64,000 bases of DNA from NCBI GenBank assembly GCA_011037195.1, contig JAAEAF010002605.1, positions 31,308 through 95,307 of the forward strand, given 5' to 3'. The translations under genes were made by a program, and so were the position numbers. Shown here piece after piece: positions 22,149-33,289 of this stretch. Below the pieces are notes generated by a model. That model saw nothing but the letters and a program-made list of their open reading frames with translations. It did not search any database and was not told where the DNA came from. This DNA comes from Triatoma infestans. Its lineage: Eukaryota; Arthropoda; Insecta; Hemiptera; Reduviidae. The number at the start of each line of letters is the position of its first letter. Position 1 is the stretch's first letter.

Positions 22149-22468
22149 ATATAATGGGGTTTTTGAGGAGAGAAATTAGGTTTGATTAAATGAACGAGAT
22201 ATGCTGACATTAATATAATGTAGCTAAGTTTACACTAACTGCACTGGACTTTATAATGAAAATGATAGAATGAATGGTGAGAATAGAGATATGACACGAT
22301 GGGATGTACAGTTGTATGGTTGTATCTGATAGATGATAGATCCCCACTGGCTTATATACACAGGTTCTCCCACTCTAGTCTGCCTAAGTCAGAGAGTAGT
22401 CTCTGTTAACCAGAGAGGGCCTCTCTTCTCTCTGCTGTGGTTGCATTATCTTTGCGGTACTATTACAT
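22149..22468 (+). repeat. Unclassified interspersed repeat C, copy 1
   Basis: Shared landmarks with copies at 22883 and 32483 are GAGGAGAGAAATTAGGTTTG, TGCACTGGACTT.ATAATGA, AGAGATATGACACGATG, ACTGGCTTATATACACAGGT and AGAGAGTAGTCTCTGTTAAC. No ORF, tRNA promoter or tail is seen. A diverged relative is at 45078-45400. Confidence 0.75.
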
Positions 22469-22552
22469 ATATGTATATACGTATATATAAAGCAAATCCA
22501 ACTCGACGTTTAGTAAACATTGTACGTCTAAAGAAAATTTATTAATTAAATT

Positions 22553-22793
22553 AGGGAAGGGAATAGCTAAATGGTTAGCGCACTGGACTCCCACGCAGGG
22601 GGCCTGGGTTCGAGTCCGGCTGTGCTGCCCTTAGGTTTTTCCTTCTTAGGGGCCTCTACAGCTCACTATCCGGTGATGGACAGTGTTGTCTGTCACGAGA
22701 GAACACTGTCCGGAGGCCGGTATTGCACTGAGAAGCCTCTAGGCGCCAATGACCACAGAAGTTGACGCGCCTTAAATTAAAAAAAAAAAAAAA
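22553..22793 (+). repeat. tRNA-derived SINE, family A, with target-site duplication
   Basis: Head AGGGAAGGGAATAGCTAAAT, box B GGTTCGAGTCC at 22608-22618, body GTGATGGACAGTGTTGTCTG, and a poly(A) tail. It is flanked by a perfect 12-bp direct repeat ATTAATTAAATT (22541-22552 and 22793-22804). It is the cleanest SINE in the window and therefore probably a recent insertion. Confidence 0.92.
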
Positions 22794-22807
22794 TTAATTA
22801 AATTTTT

Positions 22808-22857
22808 CACATTCCAGTAAGAGAAAGTCGGGTGAGTGTTTTACACCAAATTTTTTA
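22808..22857 (+). repeat. Arm 3'-terminal fragment
   Basis: CCAGTAAGAGAAAGTCGGGT then GAGTGTTTTACACCAAATTT is the last 50 bp of an arm. The rest is missing. Confidence 0.7.
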
Positions 22858-22882
22858 CTTTTTTTTTTTATTTGTAGAAAGT

Positions 22883-23180
22883 GAATATTATAGGTTTGAT
22901 TAAATGAACGAGATATGCTGACTGACACTAATATAATGTAGCTAGCTAAGTTTACTCTAACTGCACTGGACTTTATAATGAAAATGATAGAATGAATGGT
23001 GAGAGTAGAAATATGACACGATGCGATGTATGGTTGGATGGTTGTATCTGATCGATCCTTTAGTTAGATTCCCACTGGCTTATATACACAGGTTCTCCAC
23101 TCTTGCCTGCCTAAATCAGAGAGTAGTCTCTGTTAACCAGAGAGGGCCTCTCTTCACTCTGCTATGGTTGGGTGCTATTA
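22883..23180 (+). repeat. Unclassified interspersed repeat C, copy 2
   Basis: It matches copy 1 from GGTTTGATTAAATGAACGAG to CACTCTGCTATGGTTGGGTG and lacks the first ~30 bp. The two copies lie ~750 bp apart in the same orientation with a SINE and an arm scrap between them, so a segmental duplication later interrupted is possible. Confidence 0.75.
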
Positions 23181-23205
23181 TATGAATCAATTCAATTATA
23201 AATAT

Positions 23206-23757
23206 GTACAGTGAAAAACGTTTAACACGAAACTGAGGTGACTGAAATATTTTTTCGTGTTTAAAAAATTTCGTTTTAAACGATAAAATGGCGATTTATT
23301 TTCGCCCTGATTTCTCTGCTGCTTTAAACGTAAAAAAAAAAAAAATTAGTTTATTTATTAAAATTACAAAAAAAAAAAAAAAATCGCTGAGTTTACCACA
23401 AAATTCACTGAATTCGAAAACTAACTGAAATGTTTTGAATCAATGGCCGGTGCCTTTACCTACTTAAAGACAAAGCGGAAATCTAGCAACAGTGGCAGCC
23501 ATTGTTTATTTTTGTTCCGTCTAACGAAATAAAATATGCTGAAAAAAATCTGCGTGACGATGTAACGTATACTTTGAAAACTGGTATATTTTGTTCGTCA
23601 GGATAGTGAAATCTTGTCCGTGTTAAGCGATATTTTTTTTCCTATTAAAAGAAAAAAAACAAATTTATGAAATTACATAGTATTTTGTCGGGACCGCTGT
23701 ATGATTTCGTGTTGACCGATTTTTCAAGTTAAACGTTTTCGTGTTAAACGTTTTTCC
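23206..23757. mobile_element. Non-autonomous pogo/Tigger-like DNA element
   Basis: The left end TACAGTGAAAAACGTTTAAC ACGAAA and the right end TTTCGTGTTAAACGTTTTTC form ~21-bp terminal inverted repeats. CAGTG...CGTTTAACACG next to TA is characteristic of pogo/Tigger ends. Repeats of the CGTGTTAA/TTAACACG phrase recur near both ends. There is no transposase ORF, so it would depend on an autonomous partner. The right terminal CACTG is mutated. Confidence 0.6.
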
Positions 23758-23795
23758 TTTTTTATTAAATTTGTAAATAAAATGAATTGAATTGA

Positions 23796-23923
23796 TTTTT
23801 ACTTTCTCTTACTCCTAGTAAGAGGATAGTATTGTAATCGTGTCAAATTTTCGATATCGAGTTTTCACCGGAAATATCCGTTTTGAGGTCCCCTGAGTCC
23901 AAAAAAGTGGTTTTTAGCAAATG

Positions 23924-23960
<37 letters not shown>

Positions 23961-24508
23961 GTGAACAGCACAGCTCAAAAACGAAAAACCGTAAAGAAAG
24001 TGTGAAACTTGATATCCGTTTAGCGATCACCATGGCATCTGACGTGGGTCATCCATGTCAAATTCCTCACCGAAGTACCACTTTATTTTTTTTTTTTTTT
24101 TTTTACTTTTTAGCGATTTTCTCAAAAAATGGTCCGACATTTTCTTTAAACTTGATACATCAACTACACATTCAAAGAGCTACACCTTTTGTTTAAAATA
24201 TTTCTCTGGGAAAATTCATTTAATGGCACTTTTAGGGGAGGGGGTGGGGTTATGTTTTTCTCTAAAGTGCTATCATAGTTGATTATACAATTCTATCATC
24301 CAAACAAAATTAATTAGAAATAAATAGATGGCAAAAATTCAGAGTTTCAAGGAAATGAGTTAACCGGAAGTGCGCTTTTACTGAACGGTTTTGTCAGTTT
24401 TCGTCTATTTGAATTTATTTGGTACACAAACTATAAAATTTGTCAATTATAATTTTGAGAAATTAGAGTAAGAGAAAGTTGTGTGAGTATTTCATACCAG
24501 ATTTTTTT
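23796..24508 (+). repeat. Arm repeat (left partner of a facing pair)
   Basis: It starts TACTTTCTCTTACTCCTAGT, has an expanded (TG)n at 23927-23957, and ends GAGTATTTCATACCAGATTT. It is shortened internally relative to a ~1-kb arm. Confidence 0.9.
23927..23957. repeat. (TG)n microsatellite inside an arm
   Basis: A run of about 15 TG units at the position where all arms carry a shorter TG tract. Confidence 0.9.
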
Positions 24509-24887
24509 GGTGTGTTCTGTGGGAATTGTAGCGTCGTTAGGTTTTCCTCTAAAGTATCACTTCAGTACAATGTACGGTTACATTAGAAGCATTGTTAGAA
24601 TTCCAAATTTGGAGTAAATCGATTTCCATAATTTCCAAAGTAATTAAAAAAAAAAAAAAAAAAAAAAATGGTCTTTTAGGTTGATTCTGAAGTTATATCT
24701 GAGTCGTTAAAATCTAAATGTATTTGTACAATATTATTGGCACGTCTCTAAAATGTAATCATTCTTTAACTTCCAAGGTTTATTGATTGGAATATTAATA
24801 TTAATGATAATATGATATTTAAAGCAAATTGGTCATTTTGTAAATAGAATCTGGAAAATTGGGTGAGTGTTTTTTAATAGATTTAAA
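24509..24887 (+). repeat. Diverged arm-like segment between facing arms
   Basis: Phrases such as TTAGGTTTTCCTCTAAAGTA, AATTCCAAATTTGGAGTAAA and an end GGGTGAGTGTTTTTTAATAG follow arm order with low similarity. This is probably an older arm copy. Confidence 0.45.
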
Positions 24888-25882
24888 AAAAAAAAAATCT
24901 GGTGTGAAACACTCACACAGCTTTCTCTTACTCCAGTTCTCAAAATTATAATATTCAAATTTTATAGTCAGTGTACCAAATTTAATGAAATTCGTCCAAA
25001 ACGGCCAAAAAAAACTGTCCAGTAAAAGCGCACTTCCGGTTCCAAATTTTCCTGAAAATTCGGAATTTTGGCTATCTATTTATTTCTAATTAATTTTGTT
25101 TGGATGATAGAATTGTATAATCAACTATGATAGCACTTTAGAGGAAGCTGTCATAGTCACCCCTCCCATAAAAGAACCCTTAAATCAAATTTCCCAGAGA
25201 AATGTTTTTAATAAAAGATGTAGATCTTTGTATGTTTAATTTATATACCAAGTTTCAAGAAAATCGTCAGAGCCATTTTTGAGAAAATCGCGAAAAAGTG
25301 AAAAAAATCATTTAGTAAAGTGTTAAACGCACTTCCGGTTTTGAAACTCGGAATTTCAACAACATATTTCATTCTAATTAACATTATTTAGATGACAGAA
25401 TTGTATAATAGACTAAAATAGCACTTTAGAGGAAAACCTTACCCCACCCCTCCCCGAAACTGCCTTGAAATGAATTTTCCCGGAGAAATGTTTTAAATAT
25501 AAGCTGTTAGCTCTTTGTATGTGTGCTTGATATACTGAGTTTCAAGAAAATCGTTGGAGCCATTTTTGAGAAAATCGCAAATACGTAAATAAAAAAAAAA
25601 CTAGTAAAGTGGTACTTCCGGTTGAGGAATTTTGACAGATAATGTACTGTCAGATGCCATGGTGATACCTAAACGGAATATCAAGTTTCAACTTTCTACG
25701 GTTTTTAATTTTTGAGCTATGCTGTTCACATACACACAGCACACACACAGACCATTTGCTAGAAACCAATTTTTTTGAACTAAGGGGATCTCAAACGGAT
25801 ATTTCCGGTGATAACTCGATATCGAAAATTTGACACGATTACAATATTTCCTCTTAGTAGGAGTACGAGAAAGTAAAAAAAA
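24888..25882 (-). repeat. Arm repeat, near full length (right partner of a facing pair)
   Basis: It reads from AAAAATCTGGTGTGAAACAC through three CTTCCGGTT sites to GGAGTACGAGAAAGTAAAAA. It has the full ~1-kb organisation with two complete monomers. Confidence 0.92.
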
Positions 25883-26775
25883 TGACTATTGCGTATTTCC
25901 TCTTATGAGGAAGTAATCATGAAATCAAAGCTAGTATGTGAATTTTTCCAATCACAAAACATATATTTGTTGACTTTTTGTACCAAGGTGATTTTTAGTT
26001 TCGATATAATAAAGGTAGATGATAATCTGTGGGGGAATAAAGTCTAGGGAAGAACAGAACACGTTGGGGGTGGGAGTTGGAGTTTTTTTTTTCCGGATGA
26101 ATCTGATGCTTCTCTTTAGAACAAAGAGAGAATGAAGAATAGAGAGACATAGAGAGTGTATCTCAGTGCCTGGTCCATGCTTATCGGTCGATACGGACAA
26201 TAGAGGCGCCTTCACAATGACGTAATCGTCTACCTCCAGTAAGTAATCCAAACTACACCACTATCCAACATACCATTGGAGGCGGAGATTTTTGCTGACT
26301 ACATCTCTCTCTTTATCCACTTCCATTCCTTTACACCCATTTTCCTCTCTTAACTTAATGGAATTCTTTCCCCTTTTTTTTTTTATTTGGATTTTTGCTC
26401 ACTCACAACCACTCGAACAATTCTTTAATTTTTTTTTTTTAATTACGATAGTTCCTTTTTCCTTTTTTTTAAACATTTCAAAGTTGATCAATAATCACTA
26501 ACTTTAAACTTTTGGAAAATTAATTGATTTGAAAGTTTTGTTTGAATATAGGGTTTATTTTTTGCTCAGTAAATATTTTATATTCATATAGCTTTCTTTT
26601 TAAAATTCCTTTTTTATCTTATTGGCAGAGTTATCGATAACAATAACTTTATCTTCCCACCATTTTGGCAAATACACTCTGGTTAAAAATATTTCGTACA
26701 TTAATATGTTTTTTTTCACTAATAATCTCACAAAACTTTATAATTAATGAATACATTTATAAAAAAAAAAAAAAA
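25883..26775. other. No confirmed gene
   Basis: A 99-codon minus frame (25952-26251) starts YLLEVDDYVIVKAPLLSVST and is bounded by plausible splice-like strings, but it ends in low-complexity sequence. I do not recognise it and do not call it. The rest is T-rich. Confidence 0.35.
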
Positions 26776-27757
26776 AATCTGGTGTGAAACACTCACACAA
26801 CTTTCTCTTACTCCAGTTCTCGAAATTATAATTGACAAATTTTATTTATAGTTTGTGTATCAAATTTAATCGAAAACTGAAAAAAAAAAACTGTTTAGTA
26901 AAAGCGCACTTCCGGTTTAGTAATTTCCTTTAAACTCGGAATTATGGCCATCTATTTATTTCTAATTAATTCTGTTTGGATGGTAGAATTGTATAATCAA
27001 TTATGATACCACTTTAGAGGAAGCTGTAATCCCACCCCTCCCCTAAAAGTACCCTTAAATCAAATTTCCCAGAGAAATGTTTTTAATAAATGATGTAGAT
27101 CTTTGTATGTTTAGTTTATATACGAAGTTTCAAGAAAATCGTCAGAGCCATTTTTGAGAAAATCGCGAAAAAGTAAAAAAAAAAAAATCATTTAGTAAAG
27201 TGTTAAACGCACTTCCGGTTATCCGATTTTTTCAAACTCGGAATTTCAACAACATATTTAATTTTAATTAATATTATTTAGATGACAGAATTGTCTAATA
27301 ATGAAATAGCAGTTAAGATGAAAACCTAACCCCACCCACCCCTTTCCTCAAATGTCCCCTTAAATGAATTTTTCCCGGAGAAATGTTTTAAAAAAAGTGT
27401 AGCTCTTTGTATGTGTAGTTGATATACCAATTTTAAAGAAAAATCGTCAGAGTCATTTTTGAGAAAATTGCAAAAAATTAAAAAAAAAAACAACAAGTAA
27501 AGTGGTACTTCCGGTTGAGGAATTTTGACAGATAACACACTGTCAGATCCTATGGTGATATCTAAACGTAATATCAAGTTTCAACTTTCTACGGTTTTTC
27601 GTTTTTGAGCTATGCTGTTCACAAACACACACACAGACCATTTTCTAAAATCAACTTTTTTTGGACTCAGGAGACCTCAAAACGTGTATTTCCGGTGAAA
27701 ACTCGATATCGATAATTTGACACGATTACTGAGCCTATTAAGAGAAAGTAAAAAAAT
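26776..27757 (-). repeat. Arm repeat, near full length, solitary
   Basis: It begins ATCTGGTGTGAAACACTCAC and ends TATTAAGAGAAAGTAAAAAA (the last hairpin is partly lost). All three CTTCCGGTT blocks are present. No facing partner lies nearby, so arms also exist singly. Confidence 0.9.
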
Positions 27758-28435
27758 GGTTGTGAAATCCTCTTCATCCATTATTTTTAGACAGGAATAA
27801 GTTAAATGCTGATCAAGATATGAGATGTTTGAGTTATTTCTGGAACTATCATTTCACTGTTTAAGTTAATGTAGGGTGTGTAAATTAATGTCTATTATTT
27901 TTCTATTTTTTTTTTTAAAGTATTGATACCACTAAATTTATAATATTAAAGGCAACAAGTTTAAAAAAATTAATCGATCGGAATCATAGGCGATGAAAAT
28001 GAGGACAATAAAAGGTCACAAAGCTTCATAAAGCAATATAAGTTTGTTTGTAAACAAGTCATACAAAAATGGAAATTGGGACAAATTTTAATAACAAAAA
28101 CAAAACGAAAAAAAATGTTCTACTAGTTTAACTAACTTTCCAAAAAGTGACAAAATAGAAACGATTTTTTGTGTCGGCCCAACAATAAAACGATATGTCC
28201 CGGATTAGCAGTACGGATAGTAATTCTTTTCGTAGTATTTCCAACAGAGAAAAACACATTACTACCTTTTTAAAGTACTTGAAAACATTTAGTATTCAGA
28301 AAGCTTGTTTACCTAGAAACAGATTTTCTTTGGATGACTAACAAAACTTTGTTTTAATATCATGTTTAATTGTTTAATATTAAGCCTGCCTCATTTAATT
28401 TTAATGTAGGCGGCGCCCCTAAATTGGAATTGTAT
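27758..28435. other. No feature recognised
   Basis: AT-rich DNA between an arm and the hAT-like end. No coding similarity. Confidence 0.4.
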
Positions 28436-28438
28436 AAG

Positions 28439-28850
28439 ACAGTGCTCCGCAACCTTTTCTTGCGCCCACAACACAACAAAGTTCTTCCCCAAATTTCGCG
28501 GCACACCAAAAGTAAATATGTATATATACCAAATAGAAGGCATAAATATTACATAATTTTTTTTATTGATACATATACATACATAACTTAAGAACTATAC
28601 TTATACAAAAATGAACACGTTTTATATTAGATTGATATTTGAAAGTGCACCCCGAAGTTTTTGATGAAAGCCTTTTAAGTACGACCGCTTATCATTTTTT
28701 TAATTAACACTAGAGTTGAAAAACTTTGTTCACATATTATTGAAAATGGGAGAAGAATTGAAATAGCGTGTCTAAAATCCGAGATATTCTTTACTAACCG
28801 AAAGCAAAGCCTCCTCCCGTCGTACTCAGTTCAATATATGCAGAGGTGTA
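28439..28850 (-). pseudogene. hAT-family transposon 3' end with decayed dimerisation domain
   Basis: The plus-strand end CAGTGCTCCGCAACCTTTTC resembles hAT termini (CAGTG.T...CAACCTTTT). The minus strand carries SPIFNNM.TKFFNSSVN, LKGFHQKLRGALSNINLI in the order of the hAT C-terminal dimerisation region (..YLCE.FS...K...R..L...LR.ALS.I.P). Stops interrupt it. The identification rests on short motifs. Confidence 0.45.
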
Positions 28851-28884
28851 GCACACCGGTTGCTTGTACGGAAAACATCAGAGA

Positions 28885-29045
28885 TTTTCAGTTTATTACA
28901 CAATTCTACGTATCATCTAAATAATTTTAATTAGAAAGAAATAGATTGCCAAAATTCCGAGTTTGAAGAAAAATCAGTGAAACCGGAAGTGCATGTTTTA
29001 ATGATAAGTGAGAAAATTGTGTGAGTGTTTCAAACACATTTTTTT
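28885..29045 (+). repeat. Arm 3' fragment
   Basis: TTTCAGTTTATTACACAATT through AACCGGAAGTGCAT to GTGTGAGTGTTTCAAACACA. Only the last monomer portion and terminus remain. It directly abuts the LTR at 29052. Confidence 0.75.
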
Positions 29046-29051
29046 ATATAT

Positions 29052-29661
29052 TGTAATGACATGGCAAAGTCATTGACATCGGCAAAGTACACCAAAGAAA
29101 TAATTTACAAAAGGTGAAAACAGTGACACTGTTGGCCGCCGACAGCCGCGGTCAACCAAACAAACAACAAAGCCTTTTCATCAATTCTCACATCAAAAGG
29201 CAGGCACCGCGATAAGTATGGCCACTAAATAAGGTCAGAAAACTGCGAAGGTCGCACAAGGCCGCACCCTAAGACAGATGTCTTGGTATGAGTGTGAACA
29301 ACAGTATATATAAACTCTATGATATACGACGAGAGGATTAGTATATCATCTACGACCAAACTATACACAAGCGGCAATTCACAGTTATATTCAACTTATC
29401 ATTCTCGTAGTTGTGCACTTTAGTTCGTTATTTTAACCATTCTAAATTATCAGCTATTTATCTTCTATTTATTATTAAGTATTTTATTATAGTTATTAGT
29501 TACCATTTATCACGTTTAAATTATTGTTAAAATACAGTTTATTTTTATATAAAAAACCGTTTAATAATTCGAGCACTAACTTCCAAATCTCTCAAACTAA
29601 CTTCCGCCCTCTTCAAGACATCTGCTACTCCAGGAATCACACATCAAACGATTCCATTACA
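29052..29661 (+). repeat. LTR of an LTR retrotransposon, copy 1
   Basis: It starts TGTAATGACATGG and ends ATTCCATTACA, giving TG...CA ends within a short TGTAATG/CATTACA inverted repeat. A TATA-like TATATATAA lies at 29305-29313. The 3' part is a T/A-rich U5/R-like stretch ending CTTCCGCCCTCTTCAAGACA. It is highly similar over its whole length to 29743-30325 in the same orientation. No gag-pol lies beside it. Confidence 0.75.
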
Positions 29662-29742
29662 TCTAATATCTGATTCCATTACAATATTAAAGTAGACAAA
29701 TTAAAGTAGAATGAGGCTTTGCCCTTTCCGTTTTCAGTTTCA

Positions 29743-30325
29743 TGTAATGACATGGAAAGTCATACCAATGTCAAAGTGGTTCCAGCCAGCTGCTATCTTA
29801 ACAAACAATGCCGGCCAAACAAACAACAAAGCCCTTTTCAATACTTTACATCAAAGCAAGCACCGATAAGGTTGGCCACTGACCTAAATAAGGTCAGCAA
29901 ACTACGAAGGTCGCACACTAGGACAGATGTCTTGGTGTGAGTGTGGCCAACACCAATATATAAACTCTATAATATTCAACGAGACAGCATTATATCTTAT
30001 ACGACGATACGAGCACGTCCATATACACGAGCAGCAGTTTACGCGACAATACACAGTTTCATTTAAACTTACTATCTTTTAGTAGTGCATCTTAGTTCGT
30101 TATTTTATCAGTCTAATTTATTAGTTATTTATCTTCTATTTATTCCTAAGTATTTTGCTAGTTATTAGTTACCATTTATTCATTACCATTATTGTTAAAA
30201 TACAGTTTATTTTTATAAAATACGTATTAATAATTCGATGCACTAACTTCCAAAATCTCTCAACTAACTTCCGCCCTCTTCAAGACATCTACTACATCAG
30301 GAATCACATCAAAGATTCCATTACA
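29743..30325 (+). repeat. LTR of an LTR retrotransposon, copy 2
   Basis: It has the same boundaries as copy 1 (TGTAATGACATGG to ATTCCATTACA), with TATATAA at about 29958-29964. The 81-bp gap from copy 1 contains another GATTCCATTACA, the LTR 3' terminus. Two tandem LTRs with no internal region suggest recombination between elements or a tandem solo arrangement. Confidence 0.75.
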
Positions 30326-30472
30326 CTCATCTAAACTAATCTTGGTAAAAATTTCAAGCTTAAAAAATTTGTCACTTCTATGATGTATTAATTCTTTGTA
30401 AAAACTTGCTGGCCTCTTTGCGTTTCGGTTATATCTATTTGTTCCGTTTTCTGTATAAATACATTTAATTTT

Positions 30473-31450
30473 TTACTTTCTCTTACGCCTAGTAAGAGAA
30501 AGTATTGTAATCGTGTCAAAATTTTCGATATCGAATTTTCACCGGAAATATCCGTTTTGAGGTCCCCTGAGTCCAAAAAAGTGGTTTTTAGCAATTGATC
30601 TGTGTGTGTGTGTGTATATGTATGTGAAAGTATAACTCAAAAACGAAAAACCGTAGAAAGTTGAAACTTGATATTCCGTTTAGGTTTCACCATGAGATCT
30701 GGCTGTACGTTATCTGTCAAAATTCCTCAACCGGAAGTACTACTTTACTAGTTGGTTCTTTTTACTTTTTTGCGTTGTTCTTAAAAATAGCGTCGACGAT
30801 TGTCTTCAAACTTAATGTGTCAACAAACAGCTACAACTTTTATTTGAAACATTTCTCTGGGAAGTTCATTTCAGAGCACTTTTGGGGGGTAGGGGTGGGG
30901 TTACGTTTTCATCTAAAGTGCTATTTCAGTTTATTTAGACAATTCTGTCATCTGAATAATATTAATTACAATTGAATATGTTGTTGAAATTCTGACTTTG
31001 AAAAAATTGGATGACCGGAAGTGCGTTTACTTTACCACTTTACTAAATGATTTTTTTTTTTTTTAACTTTCTCGCGATTTTCTCAAAAATGGCTCCGACG
31101 ATTTCTTGAAACTTTGTATATCAACTAAACATACGAAGATCTACAACTTTTATTTAAAACATTTCTCTGGGAAAATTCATTTATGTTTTTCTCAAAAGTG
31201 CTATCATAGTTGATTATACAATTCTCTCATCCAAACAAAATTAATTAGAAATAAATAGATGGCCAAAAATTCTGAGTTTCAAGAAAATTAGTAAACCGGA
31301 AGTACGCTTTTACTGAACAGTTTTTTTTTTTTCAGTTTTCGACTAATTTCATTAAATTTGGTACACAAATTATAAAATTTGTCAATTATAATTTTGAGAA
31401 CTGGAATAAGAGAAAGTTGTGTGAGCGTTTCACACCAGATTTTTTTTTTC
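30473..31450 (+). repeat. Arm repeat, near full length
   Basis: It starts TACTTTCTCTTACGCCTAGT and ends GTGAGCGTTTCACACCAGAT. Internal order: TG tract, GAACAG-like block, first CCGGAAGTACTAC, monomer 1, CCGGAAGTGCG, monomer 2 (shortened), CCGGAAGTACGC, terminus. Confidence 0.92.
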
Positions 31451-32071
31451 GAATAATGAATATATTAATTATTACATTCGAAGATAATTATCGCATCAAA
31501 TTTTTTTTTTAATTTCCCCGAATAGAATTCTATTTCTTCATACAGTTTTAAATGGCCCACATCTTCCGGTATTCTGTTATTTGTTCCTCTCTGTCTGTTA
31601 TCTAAAATTAATCTCCCAAATTGGGCTTATCTTATCATTAATGTGGAATCTTAATTCTTTTTTTTTTTTTTCATTAACTTCGTAAAATGTTTGCACATAC
31701 CCAATCTCTTCTGACTATTATTCTTATTTCCAAAGTTCTAAAACATATTGCACAAAACGTCCTGTTTACGAGTTACTATGTTGTTTGGTTACCTAAATAT
31801 TACGTAACCTTTTTTTTTTTTTTTAGTTTTTGTAGTTTTTTATATACTATAAGGATATCAAAATTCCAAATGAAGTGATTCTTCAATTAAACTATACCCT
31901 TTTAAATTGAGGAAACATGTGCTGGAATTAACCAGTAAAGACTTCTTATAAGTTTTGTATACGTATATTTTATTCAGTTGAGGTGAAAGTAACCCTTTTT
32001 TTATTTTTTGTCCACATACTGCCACAATGTGGCCAAACTTATGGTTGTTTATTTTGAAATGTTTCTAAACC
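31451..32071. other. No feature recognised
   Basis: T-rich DNA with no coding similarity. Confidence 0.4.
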
Positions 32072-32120
32072 AAAAAATCTGGTGTGAAACAATCACACGA
32101 CTCTCTCCAACTCTAATTAA
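32072..32120 (-). repeat. Arm terminal fragment
   Basis: AAAAATCTGGTGTGAAACAA followed by TCACACGACTCTCTCCAACT is the first ~45 bp of a minus-oriented arm, cut 26 bp before the next plus-oriented arm. Confidence 0.7.
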
Positions 32121-32145
32121 TATAATTTAATCAAGAATTTTTTTT

Positions 32146-33188
32146 ACTTTCTCTACTCCTCTAGTAAGAGGAAGTATTGTAATCGTTCCAAATTTTCAAT
32201 ATCGAATTTTCACCGGAAATATCCGTTTTGAGGTCCCCTGAGTCAAAAAAAGTGGTTTTTAGCAAATGGTCTATGTGTGTATGTATGTAAGTGAACAGTA
32301 AGCTCAAATACGAAAAATCGTAGAAAGTTGAAACTTAATATACCGTTTAGATATCACCATGGGATCTGACAGTACGTTATCTGTCAAAATTCCTCAACCG
32401 GAAGTACTACTTTACTAGTTTTTTTTTTGTGCAATTTTTTCAAAAAATGGATTCGACAATTTTCTTGAAACTTGGCATATCTATATAATTGAGTTAATGA
32501 GGAGAGAAATTAGGTTTGCTTAATTAAACGAGATATGAAGACACTGTTATAATGTAGCTATAAGTTTACACTAACTGCACTGGACTTCGTAATGATTTTA
32601 TAGAATAAAAGGTGGGAGTAGAGATATGACACGATGCGATGTATGGTTGAATCTGATAGATAGATAGATAGATAGATATCCCTTTAGATAGATTCTCACT
32701 GGCTTATATACAGGTTCTCCCACTCTAGCCTGCTTAAGTCAGTGTGTACCAGAGAGAGTCTGTCTTCTCGCGGGCCTGTGTTCTCTCTCTTGTTGATGTA
32801 ATTCTCTTGCTATTACATCTACTACACATACAGAGAGTTACAACTTTTATTTGAAACATTTCTGTGGGAAAATTCATTTAAGGGCACTTATGGGGGGAGT
32901 GGTGGGGTTAGATTTTCCTCTAAAGTGCTATTTTTTCAGTTTATTATACAATTCTGTCATCTAAATAATATTAATTAGAATTAAATATTTTGCTGAAATT
33001 CCAAGTTTGGAAAAAAAAAAATCAGAAGACCGGAAGTGCCTTTTTTACTGACCAGTTTTTTTTTTCAGTTTTTGTGATTTTCTCCATAAAAACATGGACG
33101 AATTTGATTAAATTTGCTGCCAACTACAAAATTTTGAAAACTGTAGTAAGAGAAAGTTGTGTGTGTTTCACACCAGATTTTTTTTTTT
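32146..33188 (+). repeat. Arm repeat interrupted by repeat C
   Basis: The left part runs from TACTTTCTCTACTCCTCTAG to CTTGGCATATCT. The right part resumes at ATCTACTACACATACAGAGA and ends GTGTGTTTCACACCAGATTT. The interruption at 32483-32820 is repeat C. Confidence 0.9.
32483..32820 (+). repeat. Repeat C, copy 3, inserted in an arm
   Basis: It carries the repeat C landmarks (GAGGAGAGAAATTAGGTTTG, AGAGATATGACACGATGCGA, GGCTTATATACAGGTTCTCC). ATCT occurs at both junctions (32479-32482 and 32817-32820), consistent with a 4-bp target-site duplication. A (GATA)n tract is internal. Confidence 0.75.
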
Positions 33189-33289
33189 TAAACTGCAAGT
33201 TTACAATGTTTAATTGGGCTGGCCAAAAAAAAAAAAAAAATGGTGGTTAGGATTTTTATTGTATCCTGAGCCGGCCTTATGTGGGAGCG

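Noticed and set aside
25952..26251. Host exon starting YLLEVDDYVIVKAP
   Set aside because: Ordinary composition for only ~50 codons, then low complexity. No family recognised and no convincing splice sites on that strand.
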